Assembly (NCBI GenBank): GCA_019359375.1 | Contig: JAHHHL010000051.1 | Coordinates: forward strand, 1-44,473 | From: Lyngbya sp. HA4199-MV5 | GTDB lineage: Bacteria > Cyanobacteriota > Cyanobacteriia > Leptolyngbyales > Leptolyngbyaceae | DNA length: 44,473 bases | Direction: 5' to 3' | In this document: piece by piece, positions 1 through 7,318 of the stretch | Layout of the letters: the number at the start of each line of letters is the position of its first letter | Position numbering within the stretch: position 1 is the stretch's first letter | Made by a program: the position numbers and the translations under genes | Notes under the pieces: generated by a model | Database searches by the model: none | What the model was told of the DNA's origin: nothing | The model's input: only the letters and a program-made list of their open reading frames with translations

Positions 1-70
1 GATGCCGAAAGGCTCGAAGCTTGTCAAAATTACTCATAGTCAAGTGATTTGAAACGTCCTTGACTATTAA

Positions 71-96
71 GCAGTCAGATCGTTCGGTCTGGCTGC
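71..96. other. Short hairpin upstream of the SLH gene
   Basis: GCAG-t-CAGA can pair with TCTG-g-CTGC across an eight-base loop, and a CTTTCC stretch follows. It could be the terminator of a gene lying left of the window or part of the SLH mRNA leader. No stronger structure was seen in the first 180 bases. Confidence 0.3.
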
Positions 97-197
97 CTTT
101 CCTCGCTCTTTAGTCTAAACTCCAGTTAGGAACCTTCAGACTCTTTCAAGGTCTGTAAATTTAATGAATCATCAATGTATCTTTGGAGAACTTTCCC

Positions 198-1424
198 ATG
201 TCTTATGCCAACGCGTGGAAATCTGGAACAGCCGTTTTGGTTGCTCTTGGTATGACGACGGGAACCGTTGCACCCTTCATCATCACGGCTCCCGCCTCAG
301 CTCAAACCACATTTCCTGATGTCCCATCCAGCTACTGGGCAAGCGACTTTATTCAAGAGCTTGTGAAGCGGCAGATTATTGCTGGGTTCCCGGATGGCTC
401 CTTTCGCCCTGAAGAACCCGTGACCCGCGCGCAGTTTGCCTCGATTATTCGTAAAGCGTTCAATAAAACGCCAGTACGCAATCCCATACAGTTTACGGAT
501 ATTCCGGCTGGCTTTTGGGCTACCGACGCGATCCAGGCTGCTTATACCACAGGCTTTCTGGCAGGCTACCCTGGCAACACCTTCCGACCCGATGAGAATA
601 TTCCCCGCGCTCAAGTGTTGGTATCGCTAGCGAATGGCTTGAACTACACGGTCAACGGACCTGTAGATGGTGCTTTGGGCGTGTATGGCGACGCTGCCAG
701 CATTCCTGACTATGCGCGATCGAGTATTGCTGCCGCCACGCAAAAGCAGATTGTGGTGAACTACCCGGATGTCAAAACCTTAAACTCCAATCAGACGGCA
801 ACACGAGCGGAAGTCGCGGCGTTTATCTATCAAGCACTCGTGAGCGCTGGGCAGGCAACTGCGATCAATTCACCCTATATCGTTGGTGCAGTGCCCCAGG
901 GTGTACGCATTCCTGCTGGCACGGCGTTGCCTGTGCGCTACGAAAGGGCAGACAAGATTTTGCTGGCGAAGAATGAACCGAATCCAGTGCCCGTCACGCT
1001 CAAAGTGGCGCAAAACATCGTCGATGCACAAGGCACTGTGTTGATTCCAGCAAACAGCGACGTAGTGGGGCAACTGCAAGTGACGCAAAGTGGCGCTCAA
1101 TTTGTCGCTAGCCAGATTGTGCTGCCAAATGGCACTCAGCTACCTGTAAGCGCCAATTCTGAACTCATCACCAAAACAGAAACGGTGTCAAAAGGTACCA
1201 ATGTGGGCAAAATTATTGCGGGTACAGTGGTAGGAGCTGGCGCAGCGGCTGGCATCTCTGGAGTCACGGGCGATCGCGTCATTAAAGCTGAGGAAGTGCT
1301 GCCAGGTGCCGCCGTGGGTGCGCTGGCAGGGTTCTTCTTAGGCAAAAACAAAGTGGATTTGATTGCGATCAATCCCAACACAGACCTGAACCTGACGCTC
1401 ACGTCCGATCTAGTGATTCGCTAG
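198..1424 (+). CDS. SLH-domain secreted envelope protein
   Basis: Predicted exported protein that attaches to the cell envelope through S-layer homology domains. A signal peptide is visible: basic start, hydrophobic stretch, probable cleavage near PASAQ at about residue 36. Three SLH repeats follow within roughly residues 39-215; the first two keep the pattern FxDxPxxxWA, then GF/GYPxxxFRPxExxxRAQ, and the third is weaker. The C-terminal half is a predicted beta-rich segment starting at IPAGTALPVRYE and includes a Gly/Ala-rich stretch. It lacks the long porin barrel of SLH-OprB porins, so it is probably not a porin. An in-frame TTG exists at 183, but GGAG at 184-187 lies ten bases before the ATG at 198, which I prefer. 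The stop codon TAG lies inside a dispersed repeat, and the next gene is convergent. Confidence 0.85.
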   Translation: MSYANAWKSGTAVLVALGMTTGTVAPFIITAPASAQTTFPDVPSSYWASDFIQELVKRQIIAGFPDGSFRPEEPVTRAQFASIIRKAFNKTPVRNPIQFTDIPAGFWATDAIQAAYTTGFLAGYPGNTFRPDENIPRAQVLVSLANGLNYTVNGPVDGALGVYGDAASIPDYARSSIAAATQKQIVVNYPDVKTLNSNQTATRAEVAAFIYQALVSAGQATAINSPYIVGAVPQGVRIPAGTALPVRYERADKILLAKNEPNPVPVTLKVAQNIVDAQGTVLIPANSDVVGQLQVTQSGAQFVASQIVLPNGTQLPVSANSELITKTETVSKGTNVGKIIAGTVVGAGAAAGISGVTGDRVIKAEEVLPGAAVGALAGFFLGKNKVDLIAINPNTDLNLTLTSDLVIR

Positions 1425-1480
1425 GGGCTGGAACCTTTGCTGCAAGCAACGTGTAGTCGTAATTGATGACAGCCCTTAGC
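1421..1480. repeat. Partial copy (half) of the 123-bp palindromic repeat, copy A
   Basis: CTAGGGGCTGGAACC at the left and TAATTGATGACAGCCC followed by TTAG at the right match the second half of the complete copies at 9014-9136 and 35459-35581. The ends pair as CTAGGGGCTG with CAGCCCTTAG (one mismatch), giving a large hairpin between the convergent SLH and histidine kinase genes. The TAG stop codon of the SLH gene (1422-1424) is inside the repeat. Confidence 0.8.
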
Positions 1481-1489
1481 ATCGCCGGG

Positions 1490-2992
1490 TTAGGCAATTG
1501 CTAACCGCACCACAACAGTCGTACCAAAGCCGTCGGGTACAGTCATCTTCATGGCTTGTTGTATGAGATGGTTGGGTTGCGCTGGACTCAGCACAGTAAT
1601 TTCGCCGCGCATTTGTGTCACCAGTGCCTGCGCGATCGAGAGTCCTAACCCACTACCAGGGATGCCCGTTTGAGCTTGTACACCCCGATAACGCCGCTCA
1701 AACAGGTGGAGGCGATCTTGGGGTGGAATTCCAGGTCCCGTGTCTGTAATGGCAATTTCTACAGACGGCACGGTGTCTGCCGAATGCTGATTCGCGATCG
1801 ACCCCATTCGCGCCTGGATGAGAACCACTCCACTAGCCGGAGTGTACTTCAGCGCATTGTCGATCGCATTACTCAGCACTTCCCGTAGCCCCTGCATGTT
1901 TGCTTGAACAGGCGGTAACGCCTCAGGAATGTCAGTCATCAGCGTCAAAGAGCGTTCGTGCGCGATCGCGCGGGTTGAAGCCAACAGCGGTTCCAGCACC
2001 GTAGCAAGATCGCACGGCTCCAGGATGAGAGCTTTACCAGACAGTAAGCCTGAAGCTGGTAGCAAAGGGGGTCCTTGTGCTTCTTGCCCTACAGCCATAG
2101 TTTTGTCGGCGACAGCCTCTTCGGTGCGATCGTCAAGAGCAGGAGGCAATGCTAGTGGCGCTTTAATGACCTCCGTTTCAGCCACAGCCGTCTCAAGCTG
2201 CTGAGCAAGGTCACGCAAGCGGGTGGTTTCACGCACAAGACTGGCTGCAATCTCCCGGTTGGCATCTCCTGGTAGCAACCGTTTGAAAATCAGTTTGCCA
2301 AAGGTCTGGAGAGCCGTGAGCGAGTTGCGAAATTGATGGAGCAAATTATCGACCAAATCGTGCTGCTGTGCTTGCAACAACTGCTGCTGGTGATGATCTT
2401 GTTTGAGCCACTGGTAGCGTTGGTCTAGCACGCACGCGATAGCCAGCGTCTCGGCAATTTGATGAATTTGGGCTTGCTCCCACTCCGTCCAGGGTCGATC
2501 GTTCCGTTCGGTCACCAGCAACCCCAGCACGGCTTCTTCATGCATGAGCGGCAACACAACCCGACGCTCGGCCACGATTGCGGCTCGCCCTACACGCTTT
2601 GAGTTGGCACGAGCTGAGTTAGAACGAGCAGTGCGATCGACCTTTGCCTCCAGAGAACCTGATGAGGACTCGATCGCACGCGCTGGCAACCGGGATGAAG
2701 ACACCTCCGGAAGTTGCTTCGTCTGAGGTGGGTCAGGATGAGCGTCCGCCAGCAAGCGAGGCGGTGACTGAGGCATCGCGATCGTAGACAGCAGCGATCG
2801 CGACGAGCCCCTTGTTTGCCAGTCTACAGCCGACTCTGGATATGCGATGACCGGAATCAACTGGGTATCTGCGCCTTCTGCCAGTTCCTCTGTCAGATAC
2901 ACAACGCTTAACGAAGCGCCCAACGCCTGCGTCAGGAGCACAATCTGCGCCCTGCAAAGGGCAATAAATTCTGGACTGGTCAACATCAACAT
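1490..2992 (-). CDS. GAF-domain sensor histidine kinase
   Basis: Soluble two-component sensor kinase; no membrane segment is visible. The N-terminal 190 residues resemble a GAF sensor domain, interrupted at about 70-140 by a low-complexity Ser/Arg-rich insert. A dimerisation/phosphoacceptor helix follows, with the candidate histidine in LLHQFRNSLTAL at about residue 217. The C-terminal ATPase domain (about 335-500) shows the N box NAIDNALKYTP, the G1 box DTGPGIP and the G2 box GSGLGLS. Between them lies a 60-residue variable linker. No response regulator is adjacent, so its partner is unknown. The family is widespread in cyanobacteria; the ligand cannot be read from the sequence. The start at 2992 is the most upstream ATG of the frame. 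Confidence 0.85.
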   Translation of the reverse strand: MLMLTSPEFIALCRAQIVLLTQALGASLSVVYLTEELAEGADTQLIPVIAYPESAVDWQTRGSSRSLLSTIAMPQSPPRLLADAHPDPPQTKQLPEVSSSRLPARAIESSSGSLEAKVDRTARSNSARANSKRVGRAAIVAERRVVLPLMHEEAVLGLLVTERNDRPWTEWEQAQIHQIAETLAIACVLDQRYQWLKQDHHQQQLLQAQQHDLVDNLLHQFRNSLTALQTFGKLIFKRLLPGDANREIAASLVRETTRLRDLAQQLETAVAETEVIKAPLALPPALDDRTEEAVADKTMAVGQEAQGPPLLPASGLLSGKALILEPCDLATVLEPLLASTRAIAHERSLTLMTDIPEALPPVQANMQGLREVLSNAIDNALKYTPASGVVLIQARMGSIANQHSADTVPSVEIAITDTGPGIPPQDRLHLFERRYRGVQAQTGIPGSGLGLSIAQALVTQMRGEITVLSPAQPNHLIQQAMKMTVPDGFGTTVVVRLAIA

Positions 2993-3494
2993 GAAGCGGC
3001 ATTAGGGAGCAACGTGCCAGCACTCGTTTCTGAATCTGTTTTCAAGCATAGCTCGGTTATTTGTGCTGCACGACTCTATGCAGAGCGACTCAAACAATCT
3101 ACCACCCAAAGCCTTTGCCTCCAGCTTGCACCTGTGTCATCAAGCCCAGCTCAACCGTCTGTTTCTTAGCGTCTGCGTCCTGGAAGACCTTTGCAAAGCT
3201 TTTAGTAAACGTCGGCTTGCCTCACTGCTTCGACCAAGATAAGACGCGCTAGTATGGTTTAAAGCCTTCGGCACAAGGTTGCTTTGATTTGTAAGTCTTT
3301 CAGCACCACCGCTGGATTTTTCAGCAATGTTTTAAAGTCTTCAGCCCAAGATCGCTTTAATTTGTATCCAAGGGAAGATTTAATCTTTGTATCAATGGGT
3401 TAAAACAAGTTGAAATTTCAGTCCCGAATCGATATACTTGCGTCGTCTTTGTAACTATCACTACACTTGATCGACAACAAAGGGGGTACCGGGA
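2993..3494. other. Intergenic region between divergent kinase and DUF3155 genes
   Basis: About 500 bases with no convincing gene; the short frames here lack family-like sequence. It must hold the promoters of both divergent genes. The only structure I see is the pair of approximate direct repeats annotated at 3257-3370. Confidence 0.5.
3257..3370. repeat. Approximate direct repeat, two 41-bp copies
   Basis: Copy 1 (3257-3297) and copy 2 (3330-3370) share the skeleton TTTAAAGyCTTCrGC, then CAAGrTyGCTTTrATTTGTA. Copies start 73 bases apart. They lie 120-240 bases upstream of the DUF3155 start, so duplicated regulatory sites are possible, but simple duplication is equally likely. Confidence 0.55.
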
Positions 3495-3812
3495 TTGGCT
3501 AGGAGACGCAAGCGGAAAAGTCGGCGGCGGCAGGAAGGTCGGAGAATTTTGGAGAATGTGCCTCAGTTCAGCATTGAATGCGGTGAGGACAAACCAGTGA
3601 CAGCAGCCCGCAAATTCATTCATTCAGAAGGCATTGCACCGCCAGCTCTCCTGCTGGTCAAGCGCAATGAGCATACCACGGATCGATATTTCTGGGCAGA
3701 GAAGGGACTCTTTGGCGCGCAATATGTTGAAGAAAATCACTTTCTATTCCCTAGCTTGAAACCGTCAGACGACGAGGCGGACGAGCTTCCAGTCGTTGCA
3801 CAGACTCGCTGA
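3495..3812 (+). CDS. DUF3155 conserved cyanobacterial protein
   Basis: Small basic-then-acidic protein of a cyanobacteria-restricted family of unknown function. The very basic start (MARRRKRKSRRRQEGRR) and the core motifs KPVTAARKFIHSEG, PPALLLVKRNEHTTDRYFW and EKGLFGAQYVEENHFLFP are those I recall for DUF3155. The basic N-terminus suggests nucleic-acid binding, which is inference. It starts at TTG (3495-3497); no ATG fits the conserved N-terminus, and the G-rich stretch at 3482-3486 could serve as ribosome binding site. It is monocistronic, with a long leader upstream. Confidence 0.85.
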   Translation: MARRRKRKSRRRQEGRRILENVPQFSIECGEDKPVTAARKFIHSEGIAPPALLLVKRNEHTTDRYFWAEKGLFGAQYVEENHFLFPSLKPSDDEADELPVVAQTR

Positions 3813-3868
3813 ATGCCAGGAAATAGCTCTGACAGGTGATAGCGGGCGTTTTAAGAAGCCTGTAACAC

Positions 3869-4117
3869 TCAAGACCTTAATCCCGGAAGCCTTAAATCAC
3901 ACCCCCATTTGAATACGTTCAGGTGGGGGTTGATCGTTGCTAGCGCCAGTAACCCACATTTTGCGTCTTGGGCAAAGGTAACAAGAACATCAACATCGCT
4001 GTCCGGGCGGAAGTCGTCTCGGACGATGGAACCAAACAGGGCAAATGCACTCACCTTCCAGCATCGGCAAAATTTAGCGATCGTCTCTTCAGGAAGTTGA
4101 ATGTTGAGCGCAAGCAT
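3869..4117 (-). pseudogene. Truncated MNT-type nucleotidyltransferase (antitoxin-like)
   Basis: The first ~50 residues match minimal nucleotidyltransferases of the MntA/HepT type: FALFGSIVRDDFRPDSDVDVLV contains the GSxxR...SDxDxLV active-site pattern that adenylylates the HEPN toxin in known systems. After FAQDAK the family sequence (normally a helix then a second metal-binding strand of the VDLV type) is lost and replaced by an unrelated tail that runs through a strong hairpin (3901-3930). At 82 codons it is shorter than the usual ~100. I read it as a 3'-truncated remnant. Its strand is opposite to the HEPN gene further right, so the two are not an intact operon. Confidence 0.7.
3901..3930. 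other. Strong 30-nt hairpin at the broken end of the nucleotidyltransferase
   Basis: ACCCCCA pairs with TGGGGGT, and the inner TTGAA/TTCAG extends the stem to about 13 pairs with a four-base TACG loop. There is no T tract on either side, so it is not a canonical terminator. Its position, exactly where nucleotidyltransferase similarity has ended, suggests a mobile-element end or recombination point, but no transposase is nearby. Confidence 0.7.
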
Positions 4118-4748
4118 GGTTTAGCCTCCTACATCAGCTTAATCCCAACCGCTATCCGAGATGCACTGTATTGGGAAGGTTCAGCGTAATGGATTCCGGC
4201 ACAGCAACAACCCTCTTTTCCATCTTTTATGCGGTTGTCTTAAGAGATAGTAGAGTCTTGAAGCACTCGATCGCCCCCCTAACACCTGGCTTGACTGCCT
4301 CATCATGCAGAGGGGCAGCCTAAAACTCCGATTCCCTCGTTCCTAGCTGAGATAATCGCCAACAAAAGAATCGAGACTTTAGAGGATAACCAAACAGCGA
4401 CGGAGTCCGGTTCCAGTTCAATTGCTTGAACGTTGCCTGATTTTCATTGGATAAGTAGCTTGCTAGGGGCGTATCAACCAAATCTGACGGATAAGCCCCT
4501 TAAATGGTAGGTTTAGCTATCAAAAGTGACAGTTAACACCCTCAAAACTGGACTTAACTATCAAAATTGCAATTTAATTCCCAGCAGGAAGGGTATTATC
4601 TAGCAGATCTAACGGTGAATATATAGTTAGGTTGCTTGACTCCTTGATTAGGGAAGCATTTCGAGATTCTCTGTTGGGATGTAGGCTTTAAGGAAGCGCA
4701 ATTTCGTTAAGCCCCAAAATCCAAGTCAACCGTGTTGTAGAGAGTTTC
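4118..4748. other. Gene-free stretch in the accessory island
   Basis: About 630 AT-richer bases with no supported gene. It holds a small inverted repeat at 4465-4500 (AGGGGC with GCCCCT, preceded by CT of a CTAG), which faintly resembles the 123-bp palindromic repeats, and the direct repeat pair at 4512-4582. No promoter could be assigned with confidence. Confidence 0.4.
4512..4582. repeat. Two direct repeats with 41-bp period
   Basis: Copies at 4512-4541 and 4553-4582 share TTArCTATCAAAA, then TTGnCA/GTGACA-like sequence and TTAA with a CCC end. Repeated blocks of this kind occur as transposase or regulator binding sites at element ends; no matching transposase is present, so the role is unknown. 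Confidence 0.45.
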
Positions 4749-5213
4749 ATGTTTCTAGTTCAAGACTCAAGTTCGTCTCGTGAAGAGCGCATCAAACATT
4801 TTTTGGCTGAAGACGCTTAATTGTTAGCTCTTCTTGCCGTTATTCACTTTGAGTGGACAGTGCGGCGTGCGATTATTGCGCTTGGCACTTCTCCAAATGT
4901 GGTGGTACGAGCAAAACTGGCAAAGTGTCACGGACTGGATAAATATAAAGATGTTTGGAAAGATGAGGTTTTTCTAAATGACCAGCGAGAAGTTGAGCGT
5001 CTTTCTGAGGTTGTAAAAAATTGGGAAGGTCTCGGTCGCGCATTTCGACTACGCCACCGACTAGTACACGGGATAACTTCTTGCGGCACCGATTATGCCA
5101 GAGAGCGAGTTCATTGGGCGCTCGATGCCACGTATGATGTCAGGACTGTCTGCGCTGAAAACGATATTAATTTAGATGCACGCTTGCCGGTTCGCAAATA
5201 CACTAAAGCCTGA
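4749..5213 (+). pseudogene. HEPN-domain (MAE_28990-like) gene with in-frame stop
   Basis: An ATG at 4749 opens a frame that reads 23 codons, meets TAA at 4818-4820, and continues in the same frame as LLALLAVIHFEWTVRRAIIA for another 131 codons. The segment FRLRHRLVHG contains the Rx4H motif of HEPN ribonucleases, and the whole resembles the MAE_28990/MAE_18760 HEPN family as I remember it, in which a sense codon (often Glu) follows EDA. A single base change of GAA to TAA would explain the break. A TTG directly after the stop (4821) could reinitiate, but no ribosome binding site is visible. HEPN proteins of this kind often belong to toxin-antitoxin or defence loci, which fits the neighbouring cassettes. 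Confidence 0.65.
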
Positions 5214-5264
5214 AGACATCCGTTATTATCAGACTAGAGCATTTGTTAATTGAGGAACGCAGCC

Positions 5265-5525
5265 ATGAGCATTCACCTAGACTTGCCACCGGAGCTAGAG
5301 AGTGAACTGTCTACTGAAGCCTCACGACTAAATCTGCCTTTAACCGATTATATCCTTCAGGTTTTATCTATCAGACAAGTTCTAAACAACCCGCCTAAAA
5401 CGGGTGCAGATCTGGTTGCCTACTGGCAAAGTGCATGCGTAATCAACTCAAGACCTGAAATTTCCGATAGCCAAGTTCATGCTCGCCATTTGCGCCATGA
5501 GGCTGAAACCCGAACGCGGGAATAG
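5265..5525 (+). CDS. Type II antitoxin, VapB-like
   Basis: Small 86-residue protein directly before a PIN-domain toxin; the context identifies it as the cognate antitoxin that binds and neutralises the toxin and probably represses its own promoter. The N-terminal segment IHLDLPPELESELSTEASR followed by LPLTDYILQVL looks like a ribbon-helix-helix DNA-binding fold; the charged C-terminus would be the toxin-binding tail. The ATG at 5265 is preceded by GAGGA (5252-5256); an in-frame TTG at 5250 gives a five-residue extension that I reject. Nine bases separate it from the toxin start, so the two are one operon. Confidence 0.8.
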   Translation: MSIHLDLPPELESELSTEASRLNLPLTDYILQVLSIRQVLNNPPKTGADLVAYWQSACVINSRPEISDSQVHARHLRHEAETRTRE

Positions 5526-5534
5526 GAAACGCTA

Positions 5535-5915
5535 ATGTATCTGTTAGACACCGATGTTTTAATTGATATCCAACGAGGGCATGAACCAGCGATCTCTTGG
5601 TTTTCTAGTTTGACCGATGTGCCTAGCGTTCCTGGTTTTGTGGTCATGGAGCTAGTTCAGGACTCTCAGAATACACAACAAGTTCGTAAAGCTCTGCAAC
5701 TGGTTGCGCCATTACCCGTAATTTGGGCGACTGAAGTGGATTGTGCCCGCGCGTTATCGGATTTCACAACCTACCATCTATCAAATAGTCTAGGATTACT
5801 CGACGCGTTGATTGCGGCTTCCGCGGTAGGGCGGGGTCTAACGCTATGCACATTTAATGTTAAACATTACCGAGTTGTCCCAAACCTTGTGATGGCACAG
5901 CCGTATGCACGTTGA
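5535..5915 (+). CDS. vapC: PIN-domain toxin ribonuclease, VapC family
   Basis: Predicted Mg-dependent endoribonuclease toxin of the VapC type. PIN acidic residues are in place: Asp6 and Asp10 in LLDTDVLIDI, Glu near residue 40 in VVMELVQDS, and Asp near 96 in LGLLDALIAA; the end TFNVKHY corresponds to the fourth conserved region. At 126 residues it has the normal family length and looks intact. It is translated with the antitoxin just upstream, and an attC-like site begins six bases after its stop codon, the arrangement of an integron gene cassette. Confidence 0.88.
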   Translation: MYLLDTDVLIDIQRGHEPAISWFSSLTDVPSVPGFVVMELVQDSQNTQQVRKALQLVAPLPVIWATEVDCARALSDFTTYHLSNSLGLLDALIAASAVGRGLTLCTFNVKHYRVVPNLVMAQPYAR

Positions 5916-5920
5916 CCGCA

Positions 5921-6007
5921 ACCTAACAACCCGGTTGGAGCGGACTAGCAAAGTTGGTCGGTGTGGTGGCGAAGATCATTGATAGCCGCTCAACCGGAAC
6001 GTTATGC
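5921..6007 (+). other. Integron attC-like recombination site 1
   Basis: The left arm starts ACCTAAC (fits the R'' consensus RYYYAAC) and the right arm ends GTTATGC (R' consensus GTTRRRY with one deviation). Inside, CCGGTTG-g-AGCGG on the left pairs with CCGCT-CAACCGG on the right, leaving one extra unpaired G, as in the extrahelical base of attC sites; AAC faces AAC as an unpaired central spacer. Total length is 87 bases with a variable centre. Sequence and geometry together make a true or recently active attC likely. Confidence 0.72.
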
Positions 6008-6118
6008 TGATGGGCGATCGGTGAGGAATTTCTTTAAGGGACTTTGCTCCTTACACAAAAACTGAAAGCACGAAATGAACGAAGCCTGATATTGTTGAAC
6101 AGTTGAGTTCGCTTATGA

Positions 6119-6526
6119 ATGATAGAACGACTTATCCAGTTAATTCATGAATACCAAAACAGGGTACAAGAAGCGGTTGAATTGTTTGAGTATTACAAAG
6201 GGCTAAAACAACCTCAACATCCTCTAGAATGGCAATTTTCAGGAATCCAACAGAGCGGATATTTAGATCCTGGTAAGCAGATTTCCTATTTTCTTCATGG
6301 GTATGGATGCTGTGTGCATTTGCCATCAGGAAGAGTGGATTGGGATTTTGGTCAAGAAGGGCAAATTGATGGGTTTGACGTATGGCGTTTGTATGAATTT
6401 GTGGAGGGAGGAACACAGAATTTTCCGGAGCTTCAGGATGAAGAGGTATTAGAGGCTGTGTTTGCCGAAGCAGAATCTAAAGGTCTGTTTCACAAATCAG
6501 ATTACATTTTGTATTATTTGAAATGA
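6119..6526 (+). CDS. DUF6896-like protein, possible immunity-type
   Basis: Intact 135-residue soluble protein. The pattern ISYFLHGYGCCVHLPSG, then VDWDFG, then DGFDVWRL is what I remember for DUF6896, a family seen beside polymorphic toxins and in accessory regions; this identification is from memory and moderately sure. It starts at ATG 6119; an overlapping ATG at 6115 is in another frame. It lies between the two attC-like sites, so it would be part of the second cassette together with the following toxin-antitoxin pair. No toxin partner of its own is visible. Confidence 0.55.
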   Translation: MIERLIQLIHEYQNRVQEAVELFEYYKGLKQPQHPLEWQFSGIQQSGYLDPGKQISYFLHGYGCCVHLPSGRVDWDFGQEGQIDGFDVWRLYEFVEGGTQNFPELQDEEVLEAVFAEAESKGLFHKSDYILYYLK

Positions 6527-6580
6527 AATGAGTAGAATGAAGAAGCTGTATGAAATTGCATTGTTTACTGTTGTTAAGCT

Positions 6581-6811
6581 ATGACTGAACTTCTTCAACA
6601 GGTAATCGCCCAAATTCAAAAACTCTCGCCCGATCAGCAAGATGCGATCGCGGCTCGGTTTTTGGCAGAGTTGCAAGATGAGCAAAAATGGGAAACTAGT
6701 TTTGCTGCCACAACAGACGATCAATGGGATCAGATGGCAGCAATGGTGCGGCAGGAGATCGCGGCAGGAGAAACTGTTCCACTTGATGAGGTCTTCCCAA
6801 CCCAGAAATGA
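6581..6811 (+). CDS. Small antitoxin of a RelE/ParE-type module
   Basis: 76-residue acidic protein (TELLQQVIAQIQKLSPDQQD start, then VPLDEVF near the end) whose stop codon overlaps the start of the toxin gene by four bases (ATGA, 6808-6811). Helical start and acidic tail are typical of cyanobacterial antitoxins of this two-gene arrangement. It probably binds the toxin and may control the operon. No DNA-binding fold is obvious, so the call rests mainly on context. Confidence 0.72.
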   Translation: MTELLQQVIAQIQKLSPDQQDAIAARFLAELQDEQKWETSFAATTDDQWDQMAAMVRQEIAAGETVPLDEVFPTQK

Positions 6812-7077
6812 AATCAAGTGTCACAAAGTCATTTCGCAAGCGGTTAGGTGATCTACCTGTATCAGTTCAGGAGCAAGCCGATAAAGCTTACGCCCTTTGG
6901 CAGGAAGATCCTTATTATCCGAGTCTTCAGTTCAAGCGAGTTAGTCAGAAGCAACCAATTTATTCTGCTCGGGTCAGTATTAATTATCGTGTTCTAGGTC
7001 TGTTGGAAGCCGACCATGTTTACTGGTATTGGATTAGCGCACACGATGAGTACAATGAATTGCTAAGACGGATGTAG
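6808..7077 (+). CDS. RelE/ParE-superfamily toxin
   Basis: 89-residue basic protein with the RelE/ParE layout: an N-terminal helix pair (KSFRKRLGDLPVSVQEQADK), then the strands QFKRVSQKQPIYSARVS and NYRVLGLLEADHVYWYWI, and a C-terminal HDEYNELL segment. Such toxins inhibit translation or gyrase; which one cannot be told. Overlap with the preceding antitoxin implies translational coupling. Its stop is 24 bases before the second attC-like site. Confidence 0.78.
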   Translation: MKSSVTKSFRKRLGDLPVSVQEQADKAYALWQEDPYYPSLQFKRVSQKQPIYSARVSINYRVLGLLEADHVYWYWISAHDEYNELLRRM

Positions 7078-7101
7078 TTTGAGGCGATCGGCGAAGACGC
7101 A

Positions 7102-7190
7102 GCATAGCAACCCCGTTGTACACCGACCGTATGAAGTTGGTTGGCTGATCCCGATAAGTTACCTGCGGCGGGTGAACGGAAACGTTCGAC
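7102..7190 (+). other. Degenerate integron attC-like site 2
   Basis: Same length class (89 bases) and layout as site 1. The left arm GCATAGC-AAC-CCCGTTG matches the left arm of site 1, and the right arm ends GAACGGAAACGTTCGAC, matching CAACCGGAACGTTATGC of site 1. The centres share AAGTTGGTyGG. CCGTT pairs with AACGG, but the outer R''/R' boxes deviate from consensus and the bulge is larger, so the site is probably decayed. It follows the RelE/ParE toxin stop by 24 bases. Confidence 0.5.
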
Positions 7191-7318
7191 CGCTTTGTTT
7201 TAGTTGTTGAGATGTAGTTTGAAAGGGCTTTGTTGGTGTTCAAAGTTGGGAGAACCGAAGATGATTAGCGAGGCGAGATCGCGAATGTTATTTCCGAGGT
7301 CGATCACGCTCTAGATGC

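Noticed and set aside
3061-3252. 63-codon frame between the kinase and DUF3155
   Set aside because: Cys/Pro-rich translation, no family resemblance, and the region contains duplicated non-coding blocks.
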